DNA of 64,000 nt from Acanthaster planci (lineage: Eukaryota > Echinodermata > Asteroidea > Valvatida > Acanthasteridae), in contig NW_019091362.1 of NCBI RefSeq assembly GCF_001949145.1, positions 1,601,362 through 1,665,361 on the forward strand. The letters are read 5' to 3'. Below, one piece after another: positions 34,201 through 44,900 of the stretch. Numbering within the stretch: the stretch's first letter is position 1; each line of letters opens with the position of its first letter. The position numbers were made by a program, and so were the translations under genes. Below the pieces are notes generated by a model. That model worked only from the letters and a program-made list of their open reading frames with translations, did no database searches and was not told the origin of the DNA.

Positions 34201-37200
34201 GGCAAAAACGATCCAGATGTTGCCCAACTTTAACGTAAATGTAAAACCGATGAGACCAAGAAGAGACAAGATATACACAACAACCGTAGTTCCCCTGAAC
34301 AAAAAAAGAAAGCACATAATACAATGGATTGAATGATTGCATCAACCAACAAATATATTTTGACTGGGAAAGGAATTTTCAAAAATTTAAATCTGAATCA
34401 TTGTGCAGTTTTATATGTTAGTAGTGTAGGAGGATGATGTCCACTGAATACAGTTGGGAGCTATTTTCCTGCCGGAGTACAAAAAAGCTTTGTCAAATTC
34501 ATCATTGAACCGTAAAAATCAAGTTTGACTATTTATCCAAGTAAAAAAAGCACAATTGTACATTTTTCATCTTACTATAAGTAGATTTATAGTTTTATAC
34601 AGCAGTGATTCGATGTCATGCATATTCAGTTTGGAAGTTTTTGCTTTTTAGTATAAAGACTGCATTGCTTTTCATAGAATAGGGGTCATGCCATGCATAG
34701 CGGGAGTGCTCACCACTATCAGCAACAGCATTGGCTCCACCTATTGACACAACCTTGAAATTTACCTTCCACGTACCACACATCCAGTGGTGTACATTGT
34801 GAAACGAGGTACGTGTCTCTGTACTAAATGTAAAAGTTTCCTGTTGCTGGCCAACAGGTTTGGATTGATTTGATGGGAAACAGTGCTGTCACTACAGTAG
34901 ATTTCAGCTGCCGCTGGAAGTTCATTGTAGATAAACATCAGTTTTGTTTGTGACCAGGTTTTTGGTAGTGACCTGTTTGTTCGGTCTATGGCCTTGTAGT
35001 TATTAGGGTTTGTCATTCCTACTCAAAGGGCCAGGAGATGTAAATTACAGGTAATTTTGGGAAAGTCTTTTCACCCTTATTTGCCTCTAGAGGGTAAAAT
35101 GGGTACTGGTGGGGGCAGAGATGGTTTGATTAGTCATTAATAGTGGTGCCTGCAAATGGTTGTGCTGAGCTGTATACTCCCCAGGGAGCTGAGATGGTTT
35201 TTAGGAATGTTTATGGCCTGGGCAAAAAGGACTAATGGTAACTGGCACCTGAGCAATAGTTTGCTGGTGGATATAATATGCACTGTGGTTATGCACCCTG
35301 GATGCCAATTAAAACAAACAGTCAATGGCAGCTGATTAAACTTGGGCTGAATACTGAAGCTTTTTATGGGGGTCAAGAAATGAAACCTGGTGAGATGTCA
35401 CTGTCAGGTTGATGAGACCTTTCATTGGCTGCTGGTCAGTGGATTTTGAATCCTATCAAGGGCTGGTGCATTTTTAAACACTTTGGATAACACTGCAACC
35501 TTTTACGACATTTCTTCTCTTCAGATGTGCCAGCCCCCAAACCATGCCAGGCATGGAAATTGGAGTTTTATTCAGCATTCTCTCTTTTTTGTCGTGACTC
35601 TTTTGTTTGGTTTATCATGGGAGTGTTGTAAACCTGCCTAGTCATGAGGCTGCTTTCTTTGTCTGATGTTGACCCATGCCCCATCACACCTGTAAATCTT
35701 GTTTACGTCTCTCTCCACTCCAAGAGTGTGGTAGTCTGTGACTGAACCAGACCAGATCATCAAGTCATTTCTGAATCCTTAACCCTTCCTATTAAACATT
35801 GGTGGCAATGTTTTCCTCTGGAATTGTTTTCTTGTTTTTCCTTGGTTTGCATGGGGATTATTTGTTAGAAAGAATGTCTCGTTCTGTGGACAGGGTCCGG
35901 GTTGGAGGAATATTGAAAAAAGACAAAAATAACAGAAGAAACATTTTAATTTAAGACAGCAAAATATCTAAATTGGGCAAATTGTAATGCAGAAATGTGA
36001 TGTCAAAAGGAACCAAAAATACCCTCAAAGTTGCATAAAAAATGAAAATTAGATTATATGAACATCAAACACCAAGTAATGTTTACAAGAACTGCATTAC
36101 ATTTTCTTTACCCGGACCTTTACAACTATTTTGATGTTAGAGTGAATAAAGTCATAAAGTCATAGATAACCTGTTGTACCATGGCCATCATCAGATGCCC
36201 ATGGATGAACGAGGAGGACGATCACACAAAGCAGTAAAACTGGAATGCAACTGATCAATCTCCATACATTCTTAATCACCGAATGGCCTTTACCTGTATG
36301 TTCTGGTCCTATCCAGCCACACGCCTGTAACAGCTGATCCCAGCAGACCAGTCAGTACAATAGTCATCCCTATAATACCCGCCATAGCCTCTAAACCCTG
36401 CATCGATATTCAACGAGAAAAGCATAGCATGGAGGAATAAGACAGGTTGAGGTGGTTGTTTGTCTGTGGGGTCATGGGACATTCCTTTCCTCTCCCCCCA
36501 AAAAGAATTAATTTAATTTACAAAAAATAATAACAAAAATGTGATTTTGGAGATTTTTGTTTTATTTCTCTTCGTTTAAAGCAAAAATGCTCCCAAAGTT
36601 AGTCATGACTTGTAGCAAGGCCAAAAGGTCGCATAACAAATCCCCAAATGTTAGGATCTCCCTAAACTTCCCCCTCTCCAAAATGGCTCTGGATCAGCCC
36701 TTGTGTGGGGTACTTTTTGTGACTCCCATGTGAAGTTTACCACATCTTTTTCTAGCTGAATGTAGATATAACTTCAGTCTCCGGATATTGCCCTTTAGCA
36801 GCATAGCAGGTAGTACATGTACATATACATGTACTTAATGGTGTCTCACAGCATATGAGGAAAAAAATTACAAGCTTACTATAGATGGGACTCGAACCCG
36901 GGACCTTATTCTTAAGCCTGGCATACAATGTCATTGTGAAGTTTGGCAAGTGTAATGCAAAGTCGTCCAAATAATCTGAATCAACTTGCCTCAAATTCGC
37001 TCAATATGAGCTGGTTGAGAAGAGTGGAAATTGCATAGAATGACCCGACATTTATACCTGTGTGGATAGGCATATGAAATAAGAGAAATGTTTTACACAT
37101 CTTGACGTAAACAAGTCATTGTTGGTATCAAAAATGATTCATTCTTCACCTCCTGAAAAATCTTGAATGAGGCAGGAAATGGGAAGCTTATTTTATTGGA

Positions 37201-40200
37201 CTTTACAACACACCCCATATTTACAGAAACGGATCTACATGTTTCTTCCTACTAACTTACTGGGGGATTTTATGGATCTTGGGGGCTGGGGTGTGACACA
37301 GGGGCCCTTTCATTTTGGTTCATGTTTGCATAGTGTACTTTTTCCCTTTACACTTGGAAGTACATGTATCAGTTTGAGCTTTGTTTAACCTCGCCTACTT
37401 GCAAAGTCAACTGGTTTGACAGTGTGTTTAAATGTGTTACTCATACTGGATCATTTCCACAAACTTTGGAGACATATTTTAGTAAGGAATAATCTACTGC
37501 CCGAAATTTCTTTTAATTAGCATTCATTTAATTTGTGGTGTCTGGTATAATATAGGAAACAGAGTTGATTCTTCACAGTGTGACGCAAGGGAAAGCACAA
37601 CTTTTTTTCCCAGATAAAAAGCTTATTTTTTACCCAGTATGTAATATCACATTCCATATAAATATGATGCCTTTTCACAAGGGTGGGACATTTCATTTTT
37701 CACTCGTGTGAAAAGACTTTCGTGCCTTTGCACACAAGTGGGAAAATATTTTTGACGCCTTTTCACACGAATGGGAACACTTGTCGCTCCTTGTATGGGA
37801 ACTGAATGTGAATATGGACAGAGTTCTTGTCCAAAAAAAGTCTCATCCCCATTCACAGTGTTAACTGTCAGTTGCAACTCATTGCTGCTGTGTCGAATGA
37901 GGATAAAGGATGAAAGTTTCCTGTCGAGGGATTACTACTGAATGCAAAGCGGGAAATCAAGAAACCCCTGCAAATGAGGTTGCATTGTTTCTTTCCGACT
38001 AACGTACATGGGGGGAATAACCTGCAGCCGCTGACTGAATCGCTTTTGTTCTATTAACTCCCACAAAACAGGAGATGCTTACCGTATGTTATAACAAGCA
38101 GCACAAAACCTGTGTTTTTACAAAGAATCCTGAGGGATTCTCTATAGGAACGCTGCGTCCGGGAGATCTGGGCCCCCAACTTGGCACGGCTCGGTGGAAC
38201 AGGTGGCTTGTCTTGATAAACTGTACAAGGAAGAAGATGATTGGTTGCAGTCATTTCTAGAAGATCTGGTTTCGATAGCTTAGTTGAGAAGGTTTTGCGA
38301 AACACGTGATATGAGAATCACTCGTCTTATCAAGAAAGTGAATGAATCCTTATATAGACATAGGGTGAACGCGTGCTCTGCTGTGCGTACTTGTATGAAT
38401 CTGGTGTGTTTTGGTTCGTTACGGCAACAGCACAGTGACATTAAGCGCCAATGCGGCTCGGTAAATTGCATTCAGCACGGCAAGCCCTCTAAGTCAATAG
38501 CATACATGCCGCGCTGTCAGTGTGAGCGCAACTGCTGTGCTGTTGCCGAAGCTTGTAAGCGAAATCGGTGTTATTTTCTCCATCCTTTCTCAGAAATAGA
38601 AACCTGTTAGTTAACATGAGACTCATCAACTTAATGATTTCTGTTAGTATGGTGGATTAGCATTATTACACAAGTACCATCCATGAGCTTCAGCAGTAGT
38701 GCGCGATGCGCGAACAGCGCTATTAAACATTTTGCACGCGCATTTTGCACGCGCATTTTGTCACAGTTGTAACTCACTGGATGATTCTGCAGTGTAGGCT
38801 GCAAGTGAGTTTCTGTGATATGAAAAAGTTATTTTCCTCAATTTGAATGAAAAGATTGCAGTGCACTGGACTGCACGAATTGAATAAGGAAAAATATATC
38901 CGGAAAACGACTTTTCATTTATTAAGTTAAATTTGGCTGTTGAAGCTTAGTGATATATTCCTGGAATCTGCTTGACTGCTAACACTCAAACGATTGGATG
39001 AAGTTTTTATTCGGAAGCCCTCGGGAATTCTGAGGCATCTCCCAGTCCCACTTACCGGCGAAGATAAGGACGAGTAATACGCTGGTGATGCAAGCCGTGC
39101 CTAGGAACATGTTCAGCATATTCTGTCGTTTGTTATTGTCATTGGGGACGATTATCGGTGGCAAGACGAAGCCCAAGGCGACTCCAAGCTGAAAAACGAC
39201 ACGGAGAAAAAGTGGTTAAAGGAGATTCGATGTTTACTCTAACGACGATTACGCCAACTGTCTCAAGCCGTTTGCATAAACGGTTTGGTAATTATGTCTT
39301 CAAGATGTATTTGGTAATTATGTCCCTGTAATTTCTAACTGGCGTATTTACGATAAAGTACACACGTATCTTAAATTTTCAGGAATCGTGGTTCTTAAGC
39401 CTGATCTTGCGTGTGTGTGTGAAATAACACTAGCGGCTGACTTCAATTTATGCATTTATAGAACCGATGGATGATGTTCAGGTCTGAATTCTGACGTAGT
39501 TCGTCCATGAAAAAAAAATTGTAGCCGATCTTGTTGGAAGTACGTGCGCAATGTTTGAAAACGCATAAAGTAAAATGTCAAACGAGATCGCGAGAAATGC
39601 GTTAAAATACAGGGTAGCCCTACATTGAGAAAAGACCCGCTTGTACGTTTTCTTGTAGGTTTTTAGACCTCTGACGTTCGTACTGATTAGCGGATCTATG
39701 CTGGAAAAATCCGAGTTTTGTTGAGTCACTCTTCCCTTACTGAGAGCTGTTGCTCAAACTTGGATCCAAAACCCGACAAAAACTCAAGGTTAACATAGCT
39801 TCCATCACTATTGCTGGGGCACCCGATTCGACTACCCACCGCTACTTATAAGCGAGGCCAGTGCAGCAAAATAGCCTGCAAGAACTGTGATGGTAATATA
39901 TTATCGTACGATACAATACAGTGGCACACTTATAAGTGAGGCTAGTCAGCGTCAAACAAATTTGGAGGCAAAAAGAACAAGCCTCACTTATAAGTGTGTC
40001 CAGTGTATTGCATCATACGATAATATATAAACACCACAGTTAGAGCATGGCCATTTAGCTGCACAGGCCTCACTTATAAGTAGTTGTAGTCAGCAATTTT
40101 TGCGTCTCAGGAAACGACGTCGTTTCTCAGCGTCGGCAAGTTTGCACATTATTCCAAATTAGGAACGCTGCGAAGATTTCCCTTGCCAAAGCGCACAAAT

Positions 40201-43200
40201 GGATGTTAGATTTTGGCAACCAAATGGAAACCAGGGGCTTAACCCACTACCCAAGATTATCAGAGGGAAGGTTAGAAATGCAATGGCATGGGGTCCCAGA
40301 CTTGGAATTACAGGGGGCATATTGCCTCAAGAAAATTTTTTAAAAGTACTTCAAATCCTGCAATCTAGTGCATTTAAAATCCAAGACTTCTCTTTGCACT
40401 TGTTTTTAATGAGTGAAAACGGAGGATTACAGAGGATTATAGAAAACATGGCTTATCAGTCAAACCCCAAGACTGCGAACGGCCTTGCAACCTGCGATTT
40501 ATGTCACTGTTATTGCATTAATCTATACCTGCACTTATTTTGCATATAATTCTCATTTTGAACAAGTCATGAAGGCTGCCAATGAAGTCATTCAAGTTCA
40601 ATTTGAGGGTCAAATTGTTTGGAATAATGTATCTATCCTAAAGATACCTCACCATTTAGGACTTGGGATAAAATTCGACATACGAGGTTTCAAAACTAAC
40701 GGCTATTTTATATGGGTAGGTTACAGCATCTATGGTTACAGGAAATTTTCGATCATGACGGCGAAGTCTGCCTCGGGCGATTTCCTGGCTTGGCTGATAA
40801 GAGGCACCTGCTCTTCCTTTTGTGATCTGTACCGAATGTCCGATATTTGTTTCTGCCACTGATGGTCAGCATCACAGTATCGCGACCTTTCTAATTCTCA
40901 ACACGACTGTTTTCTCTCTCATCCGATTTTGATTTGTTTGGCGTGTTTCTTTGTGAACCCCCCCCCCATTTTTTTAATTTTGAGAGGCGACATTACCCGT
41001 ATATAGGGTTTCGTTTATGGTAGCTTCATGTTTTCAAATTATAAACAAATACGACTTCCCACCGCCGTTATATAAGAGAGGATTTTACAACAAAATGCTT
41101 AGTTAGAAGCATGCACATAATGCATGTAACCGGCAAATCCGAAGAATGTAAATGGAACCTCTGAAACATAAAAAGCAGCGGGTATACGAGAATCATTATT
41201 CAAGCTAGATTATAAGCTTATCGGGCAAAATGTCATGGCTCACGAAAAATATCAATGACACTTAATTGAAACATTTCACGCTCGATTATGTCTAAACAAA
41301 GAACACCGATTGTGTGTTAATAGGGATTCGTCGAGTAATATTCGCGTACCATCTGGCGACTTTGTTGGAGGGCGGGGTTGTGCAAAGTTGGACACTTACA
41401 TCGGGGGTACCTCTCTGCCATCCTTGGTACTCCAGACCACCAGAAGAGGAAATAACCCGAACCGGTGTTTACTGCACACAGCGTATGCCATGAAGTGAAC
41501 CGGAGGTTTCACCCGAGAGTCCTAGAACTATAGTTGCGGAGTGTGCTTTCGGTTTTTTCCAATTGGGAAAGGTGGAGACACATTGCCAGTGTCTTTAAGA
41601 AATTAAAAGCGCCGATAGTTTAGAAATGCCACTGTTCTGGGAGGGGGTACGTTTTATTTTTGTGGATGAAATTTATGGGCAGTCGCTGGAAGAAATTCCA
41701 TTCCCCTTCCCTAAACGACTGTTACACCACAGTTCGGGCCGATTCCATCACAAGCACATACATGTATATTGCAAGTCAATTAGTCAAATCATCAGTCCCG
41801 GTCACATACCATGGATGAGCAATGGCAAAGGAAAACTTTTGTCACGGCTCAAGACACTTGGCTTGAGACTAGATGACTGGCGATACGCCGGTGCCCGCAC
41901 AGAACTTACAACGTGACAGTGCAGTGCGCGCGGTAATGCCGTGTCGACCAGCCTCATCGACCCGTGAAGCACCCCGGATGCAAATAACCGAATTTGTGCA
42001 CAGTGGAGGCAAAACGAAATACAGGCTTTGCGTAGTAGCCATCTTGCAGGGCAGTGCCTTTGGTCCACTGCATGGAAACCTCTTGTACATACCATTATAA
42101 ATAAAAGAACTATGCTGTAAAATAGCTACCGTGCAAAGCCTCTATGGGCACATCGCGAACGTTTCGGCGAAGTAAATCGCGTGACTGAAACTTCTTCAGG
42201 GTGGATAACTCCACTTTTGTGAGTCTAGAGGATTATGTGGGTCAATAGTGGACTTTGTTATGACCTGTGTACACCGGTGTTGCTGGTGCACACACATTGT
42301 GCAGACCACAAACCAATCTGGGTAGAAATGCATGGCCAATTTGGTTTTGAGACGTCACGACCGAGTGAATTCGTCCCATGTAGATGTAGTCCTATGTGTG
42401 AAACTGGTAGAGTTATGGATTCAAAACAGTGCTTAATTTACAAATAAAGGTCATGGCGAAGTCGGGGACAATCGTCCTAACCAGACTCGACATTTTCACG
42501 TGCACATTTTGTTCTCGGTTCAAAAGTACAACAATTAACGTTGCGTGTGCACTGTTTCACCACAACACATGTGTCACATCTGGATTTACGTCCATTTGTT
42601 TAGGTACACGTTCTTACTTTTTTAATTTCTGCGTTCCTCATCATGCAAACCTTTCGAAGAAAAGTCCTTAATTAATCCACGTCAATGACGGCCTGAGGTT
42701 GCAGAGCTAACATTGCCCAGTAACTTCAGAATATTATATTGAATATAAAATTCCAGAGGCCATTTACTTTCGATCTTACCAGAATACTGGTGTATGAAAA
42801 CTTTGGCATCTAAGCTTATACATATGAGCAACCGGAACGGGACCATAAATGTGTTTGAATACTGTAAGAGCAGGGATTGAAGGGTAGAAAAGAGAGGACA
42901 TAATGCGAAACACGAAATTAATGCTTAACTGCATTGCTTACTTAATTGCATTGCTTTGTGGCAAGCAAGTCTCCTCCGTGCAAAGTAAAACCGGAGAAGG
43001 CATCTTTGTCATTCTAGTACAGGCCTGCTATTTGATTTTCCATCTTCCACCCGATTACCAATAAAACCATCGAATTCTCCATAAGCTAAACCCAGATCAG
43101 CGTATTCTTGAACGGGCTCTCACACAGAATAACCTCCTAATATTATTCTCTCTGCGATGGAAATCATGGTAAATACATCACTGATTAACTTTCCGTTTCA

Positions 43201-44240
43201 CGAAAGAAATCATCCCCTCGGGTTGCAATGTTTTCAACGTCAGTAACATTGGCGAAGTTGGACATTGGTGACCTCGTTGAGGTCGGTTGCTTTTCCTTAT
43301 GATTAATATTGATGTCAAAATATTAATGTCCTATTACAATATGGTGTCGACTAGCAATGCTTACGTCTTGAATTATGCTTTGGTTTGGAATTCCAACATG
43401 CAGTTCTCGGGATAAGTTATATCGTCATATAATAAAACACCATATCGTGAAATAGATGGTAGAAAACAAAATTATCGTTTACAGTTACAAATTGGGGCCG
43501 GTCATTCCTACCTGATTACCAAAGACTCCAATGGCACAAGCCGTGGACACCTGGTTAGCACCAAACCAAGTGGCAGCCACGTGGGCAGGCATCCCTAGGA
43601 TGAACACCTGGCCCACGGAGCAGAGAGTCTGTCCGAAGAAGGCAAGGAAGAAGGTATCCGGGGTGGCTCCGGCGTATCGGAGCCAGGCCCCAGCACAGTT
43701 GAGGCTCGCCCCCATGACACCGATGACTTTGAGCCCCCCTTCGTTGTGTTCCAGCAGCCAAGTCACGGGCCAGATCAGCGGGATGTAGGCCAGCATGTAG
43801 ACCATGGACAGCCAGTCCACGGCGAGGTAGCTGACGGAGTAGTATTCCCTGACGACATTGCCGATGATGGCGTATTGGATCCACTGGGCAGCGTTGGTCA
43901 GGGACACCAGGCAAAAAACGGCCAGCATGAACCACCGCCGCTTGTAGACCCTAGGTTCAATCGACACCAGAGACTTTGGGGAAGATGGAAGAGGAACCTT
44001 ACCGCCAAGGCTGCCACCATCGAGCGTCCGTTCAGAGTCCGTAACGATCGCGAGCGGTGGACGGTCTGCTCTGTTTTCACCCTCGTTGACAACGGCAGAT
44101 TTGGTAATATCTTCGCCATTCTTCTCTTGGTCTTCCTGAGGATGTTTGCTCTCAGGACGGTGAACATATTGCTCCGAGTCCATAACATCTTGAACGCTCC
44201 CCACCGTGCCATTCACAGTGTCTTTGGGATGATCCGCCAT
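28130..44240 (-). CDS. FLVCR: FLVCR1/2-like major facilitator transporter (SLC49 family)
   Basis: A multipass membrane transporter of the family containing the feline leukaemia virus subgroup C receptor cellular proteins, linked to haem export and to choline/ethanolamine transport. Exons in transcript order: 44240-43512, 39188-39066 region (39188-39056), 38220-38083, [expected TM7 exon not found], 36397-36294, 34294-34184, 33591-33486, 31807-31696, 29763-29723, 28213-28130. Exon 1 encodes the cytosolic N-tail and TM1-TM5 start (NAAQWIQY in TM1, keeping the Trp of the aromatic substrate pocket; GNQ in TM5). Later exons encode GFVLPP, the central loop, [29 protein letters not shown] and [17 protein letters not shown]. 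The tail has [13 protein letters not shown]. Joins agree in phase except across the missing exon. It cannot be assigned to FLVCR1 or FLVCR2; it is probably the single pre-duplication orthologue. Confidence 0.9.
28219..29722 (-). other. FLVCR last intron
   Basis: An intron of about 1.5 kb between the DLRRQ exon and the candidate terminal exon. It is AT-rich with no named element. Confidence 0.5.
29723..29763 (-). CDS. FLVCR: FLVCR exon: start of cytosolic C-tail
   Basis: A 41-nt exon bounded by TTAACCTGCAG and AGA|GTAAGT, phase 1 to 0. It encodes [14 protein letters not shown], matching the (F/L)IK-DLRRQ-A motif that follows TM12 in vertebrate FLVCRs. Confidence 0.85.
30140..30570 (-). mobile_element. 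tRNA-derived SINE
   Basis: On the minus strand the head carries AGGTAGTTCTTTCCTCGCC and GGTTCCGGGTTCGATTCCC (B box). The body phrases are CAAGTGGATTGGGTTTCAG, GTGGGTTTTACCCAGAATA and TTACTGTCTCCTCTTTACTG. The 3' end runs to ATTGTACAGCGCATTTGAAC followed by the 19-bp repeat tail. This layout (tRNA head, body, repeated tail) is a full-length SINE. Confidence 0.8.
30170..30245 (-). repeat. 19-bp tandem repeat, 4 copies (SINE tail)
   Basis: Four perfect units of ATTTCATATAGATATGTTC (plus-strand reading) at 30170-30188, 30189-30207, 30208-30226 and 30227-30245. They lie at the 3' end of the SINE and probably represent its expanded tail. Confidence 0.95.
30625..30790 (-). mobile_element. Rearranged fragment of the 21.6-kb SINE family
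   Basis: It shares GTTTTGCCCTTACCCAGTG, GTCCAAGAGCTTGCGAAAA and CACAAGCCTACT with the minus-strand copy at 21626-21815. The adjoining CAATGCAAAAAAAATACATC segment is the inverse complement of its counterpart there, so one copy has an internal inversion. Confidence 0.55.
31197..31513. repeat. Cluster of CTTACACCCTTTTGCCGGG palindromic motifs
   Basis: Four related copies: 31197-31228 (plus), 31232-31261 (minus, forming an imperfect hairpin with the first), 31462-31487 (minus) and 31493-31513 (plus). The first and third include GAAGCATGATCAC. They may be the termini of one about 320-bp element. Confidence 0.6.
31696..31807 (-). CDS. FLVCR: FLVCR exon: TM11-TM12
   Basis: Bounded by TTGGATGCAG and CA|GTAAGT, phase 0 to 1. 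It encodes [20 protein letters not shown] and [22 protein letters not shown] and NLFLC match family motifs. Confidence 0.92.
31808..33485 (-). other. FLVCR intron
   Basis: An intron of about 1.7 kb. No gene or named repeat was recognised. Confidence 0.7.
33486..33591 (-). CDS. FLVCR: FLVCR exon: [13 protein letters not shown] signature
   Basis: Bounded by TTCCTGGACAG and CAG|GTACAG, phase 2 to 0. It encodes [20 protein letters not shown] and [15 protein letters not shown], the most conserved segment of the family. Confidence 0.95.
33592..34183 (-). other. FLVCR intron with T/G-rich low-complexity tract
   Basis: An intron of about 0.6 kb containing a GTTGTTTG/GGGTTGTT low-complexity tract at about 33692-33780. 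Confidence 0.75.
34184..34294 (-). CDS. FLVCR: FLVCR exon: TM9-TM10
   Basis: Bounded by TTTTTGTTCAG and GG|GTAGGT, phase 2 to 2. It encodes [20 protein letters not shown] and [18 protein letters not shown]. Confidence 0.93.
34295..36293 (-). other. FLVCR intron with a SINE-like copy
   Basis: An intron of about 2 kb. A plus-strand SINE-like segment occupies about 35040-35370; the rest shows no recognisable feature. Confidence 0.7.
35040..35370 (+). mobile_element. SINE body (head degraded)
   Basis: Phrases such as TTTTCACCCTTATTTGCCTC, TAAAATGGGTACTGG, TGTATACTCCCCAGGGAGCT and GGTGGATATAATATGCACTG, ending GGATGCCAATTAAAA, form the order of a marine-invertebrate SINE body. The tRNA head is not clear. 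Confidence 0.5.
36294..36397 (-). CDS. FLVCR: FLVCR exon: TM8
   Basis: Bounded by TCGATGCAG and CAG|GTAAAG. It encodes [20 protein letters not shown] then [14 protein letters not shown], matching the EEVNAGRIGLT region and the LD-TKTY end of TM8. It begins in phase 0, which does not fit directly to the phase 1 end of the previous exon. Confidence 0.9.
36843..36950 (-). mobile_element. tRNA-derived SINE fragment (same family as 21.6 kb)
   Basis: On the minus strand it reads GGTCCCGGGTTCGAGTCCC (strong B box), then AGTAAGCTTGTAATTTTTTT, the same join as in the 21.6 kb pair. The head upstream of the B box is reduced. Confidence 0.65.
37671..37797. repeat. Short CCTTTTCACACGAGTGGGA repeat cluster
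   Basis: Three direct degenerate copies (near 37671, 37718 and 37758) and one inverted copy (TCACTCGTGTGAAAAG near 37700). This looks like the internal structure of a small foldback element. Confidence 0.5.
38083..38220 (-). CDS. FLVCR: FLVCR exon 3: central cytosolic loop
   Basis: Bounded by CCTTGTACAG and CG|GTAAGC, phase 1 to 1. It encodes [36 protein letters not shown] and the start of TM7 ([10 protein letters not shown]). The F-DKPP-PPS motif is characteristic of FLVCR loops. Confidence 0.93.
38221..39055 (-). other. FLVCR intron
   Basis: An intron of about 0.8 kb. It includes a short direct repeat, CATTTTGCACGCG, at about 38730-38760, and otherwise nothing recognised. Confidence 0.75.
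39056..39188 (-). CDS. FLVCR: FLVCR exon 2: TM5 end and TM6
   Basis: Bounded by GTTTTTCAG and CG|GTAAGT on the minus strand, phase 0 to 1. It encodes [20 protein letters not shown] then [20 protein letters not shown] and LIFA. The join restores the conserved [10 protein letters not shown]. Confidence 0.93.
39189..43511 (-). other. FLVCR intron 1 (4.3 kb)
   Basis: The longest FLVCR intron. It contains the foldback element at 39842-40083. Open frames at 40199-40549 and 41802-42100 have no family resemblance. Long first introns often carry regulatory sequence, but none can be identified by eye. Confidence 0.7.
39842..40083. mobile_element. Foldback element with ~105-bp arms
   Basis: The left arm (39842 to about 39945) starts CTACTTATAAGCGAGGCCAG and ends CACTTATAAGTGAGGC. 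The right arm (about 39980-40083) is its imperfect reverse complement, including the inner ATATTATCGTACGATAC block. The loop is about 35-40 bp. No coding capacity; a hairpin MITE is the likely nature. Confidence 0.85.
43512..44240 (-). CDS. FLVCR: FLVCR exon 1: N-terminal tail and TM1-TM5
   Basis: The start was chosen at 44240 ([11 protein letters not shown]). An in-frame upstream ATG at 44336 would add 32 residues of Cys/Gly-rich, non-conserved sequence. A hydrophilic tail of about 100 residues precedes [18 protein letters not shown] (TM1). [28 protein letters not shown] and [20 protein letters not shown] are hallmark FLVCR segments. The donor is CAG|GTAGGA, phase 0, inside TM5. Confidence 0.93.
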
Positions 44241-44900
44241 TGCATCAGCAGATGACCTGCCAGCCGTTTGACATGGGCCGGGGGAGCAGCCGTGCGTATG
44301 TCTATTATCGGCACTCCACTGTCGGCACTCCACCACACACTTCTGTATGTATCACTCAGAGAAAGATGATATTCATAAGGGTTGCTCTCCGCAGATATTC
44401 TGAGAAGGACACAATCGAATCAGTTTAGTTATTCCTTACAGGCCTGCCCTGTCCTGATGTTTATCTTACCCGCCGTGTATATTTAAAACCCAAGGAGGCA
44501 GTATCACTGTACTGTATTGGCCTGAATTCTACCCGGCTCGTGTGGCATGTTGAAATGACAACAAAACCAAAGCTCGGTCACGTACGGCCACAGCTGATCG
44601 GTGACGTACACGGTACATGTACACTGAGGGCACCCTCAGTGCAACGGCGCGGCGCCCCGTATTCTCCTTACAAACAAGGCGCCTTCGGACAAAATAATGG
44701 ATAACGACACCTATAGTGCATCTACGTGGAATTCAGGGCAGATGAAAGCGGCACACGTCTCGTGACACAGTGGCACCGCCCACGACACATTATGTGCTGT
44801 ACACGCTGAATCAAAAACGCAGAGAGCGAACCTTGAACGTTCATGTACGATGTCCGAGTCGGCCCATGTCAAATTATGCTAATGTGCACGGTGCGTATGA
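44241..44900 (-). promoter_or_regulatory. Candidate FLVCR 5' UTR / promoter region
   Basis: Sequence just upstream of the FLVCR start on the minus strand. It is locally CpG-rich around 44570-44680 (for example AACGGCGCGGCGCCCCG). No TATA box can be assigned with confidence, and the transcription start is unknown. Confidence 0.35.

Larger units (their letters stand above)
36398..38082 (-). other. FLVCR intron(s) where the TM7 exon should lie
   Basis: Family structure predicts an exon of about 65-70 nt here (end of TM7 and the loop before GLEAMAG). I read the minus strand through and found no matching codons with splice sites. The region holds a minus-strand SINE head at 36843-36950 and the CCTTTTCACACGAGTGGGA motifs at 37671-37797. 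Confidence 0.6.

Noticed and set aside
36575-36610. GGAGCATTTTTGCTTTAAAC on the minus strand as the missing FLVCR TM7 exon (GAF-AL-like)
   Set aside because: It hits an in-frame stop at once and has no suitable splice sites; the resemblance is a coincidence.
40485-40862. 125-codon open frame in FLVCR intron 1
   Set aside because: It has no domain, no splice context and no compositional coding signal by eye.
43531-44255. Long plus-strand open frames (85 and 169 codons) opposite FLVCR exon 1
   Set aside because: They are antisense shadows of the strongly conserved FLVCR exon 1 and show no family resemblance of their own.
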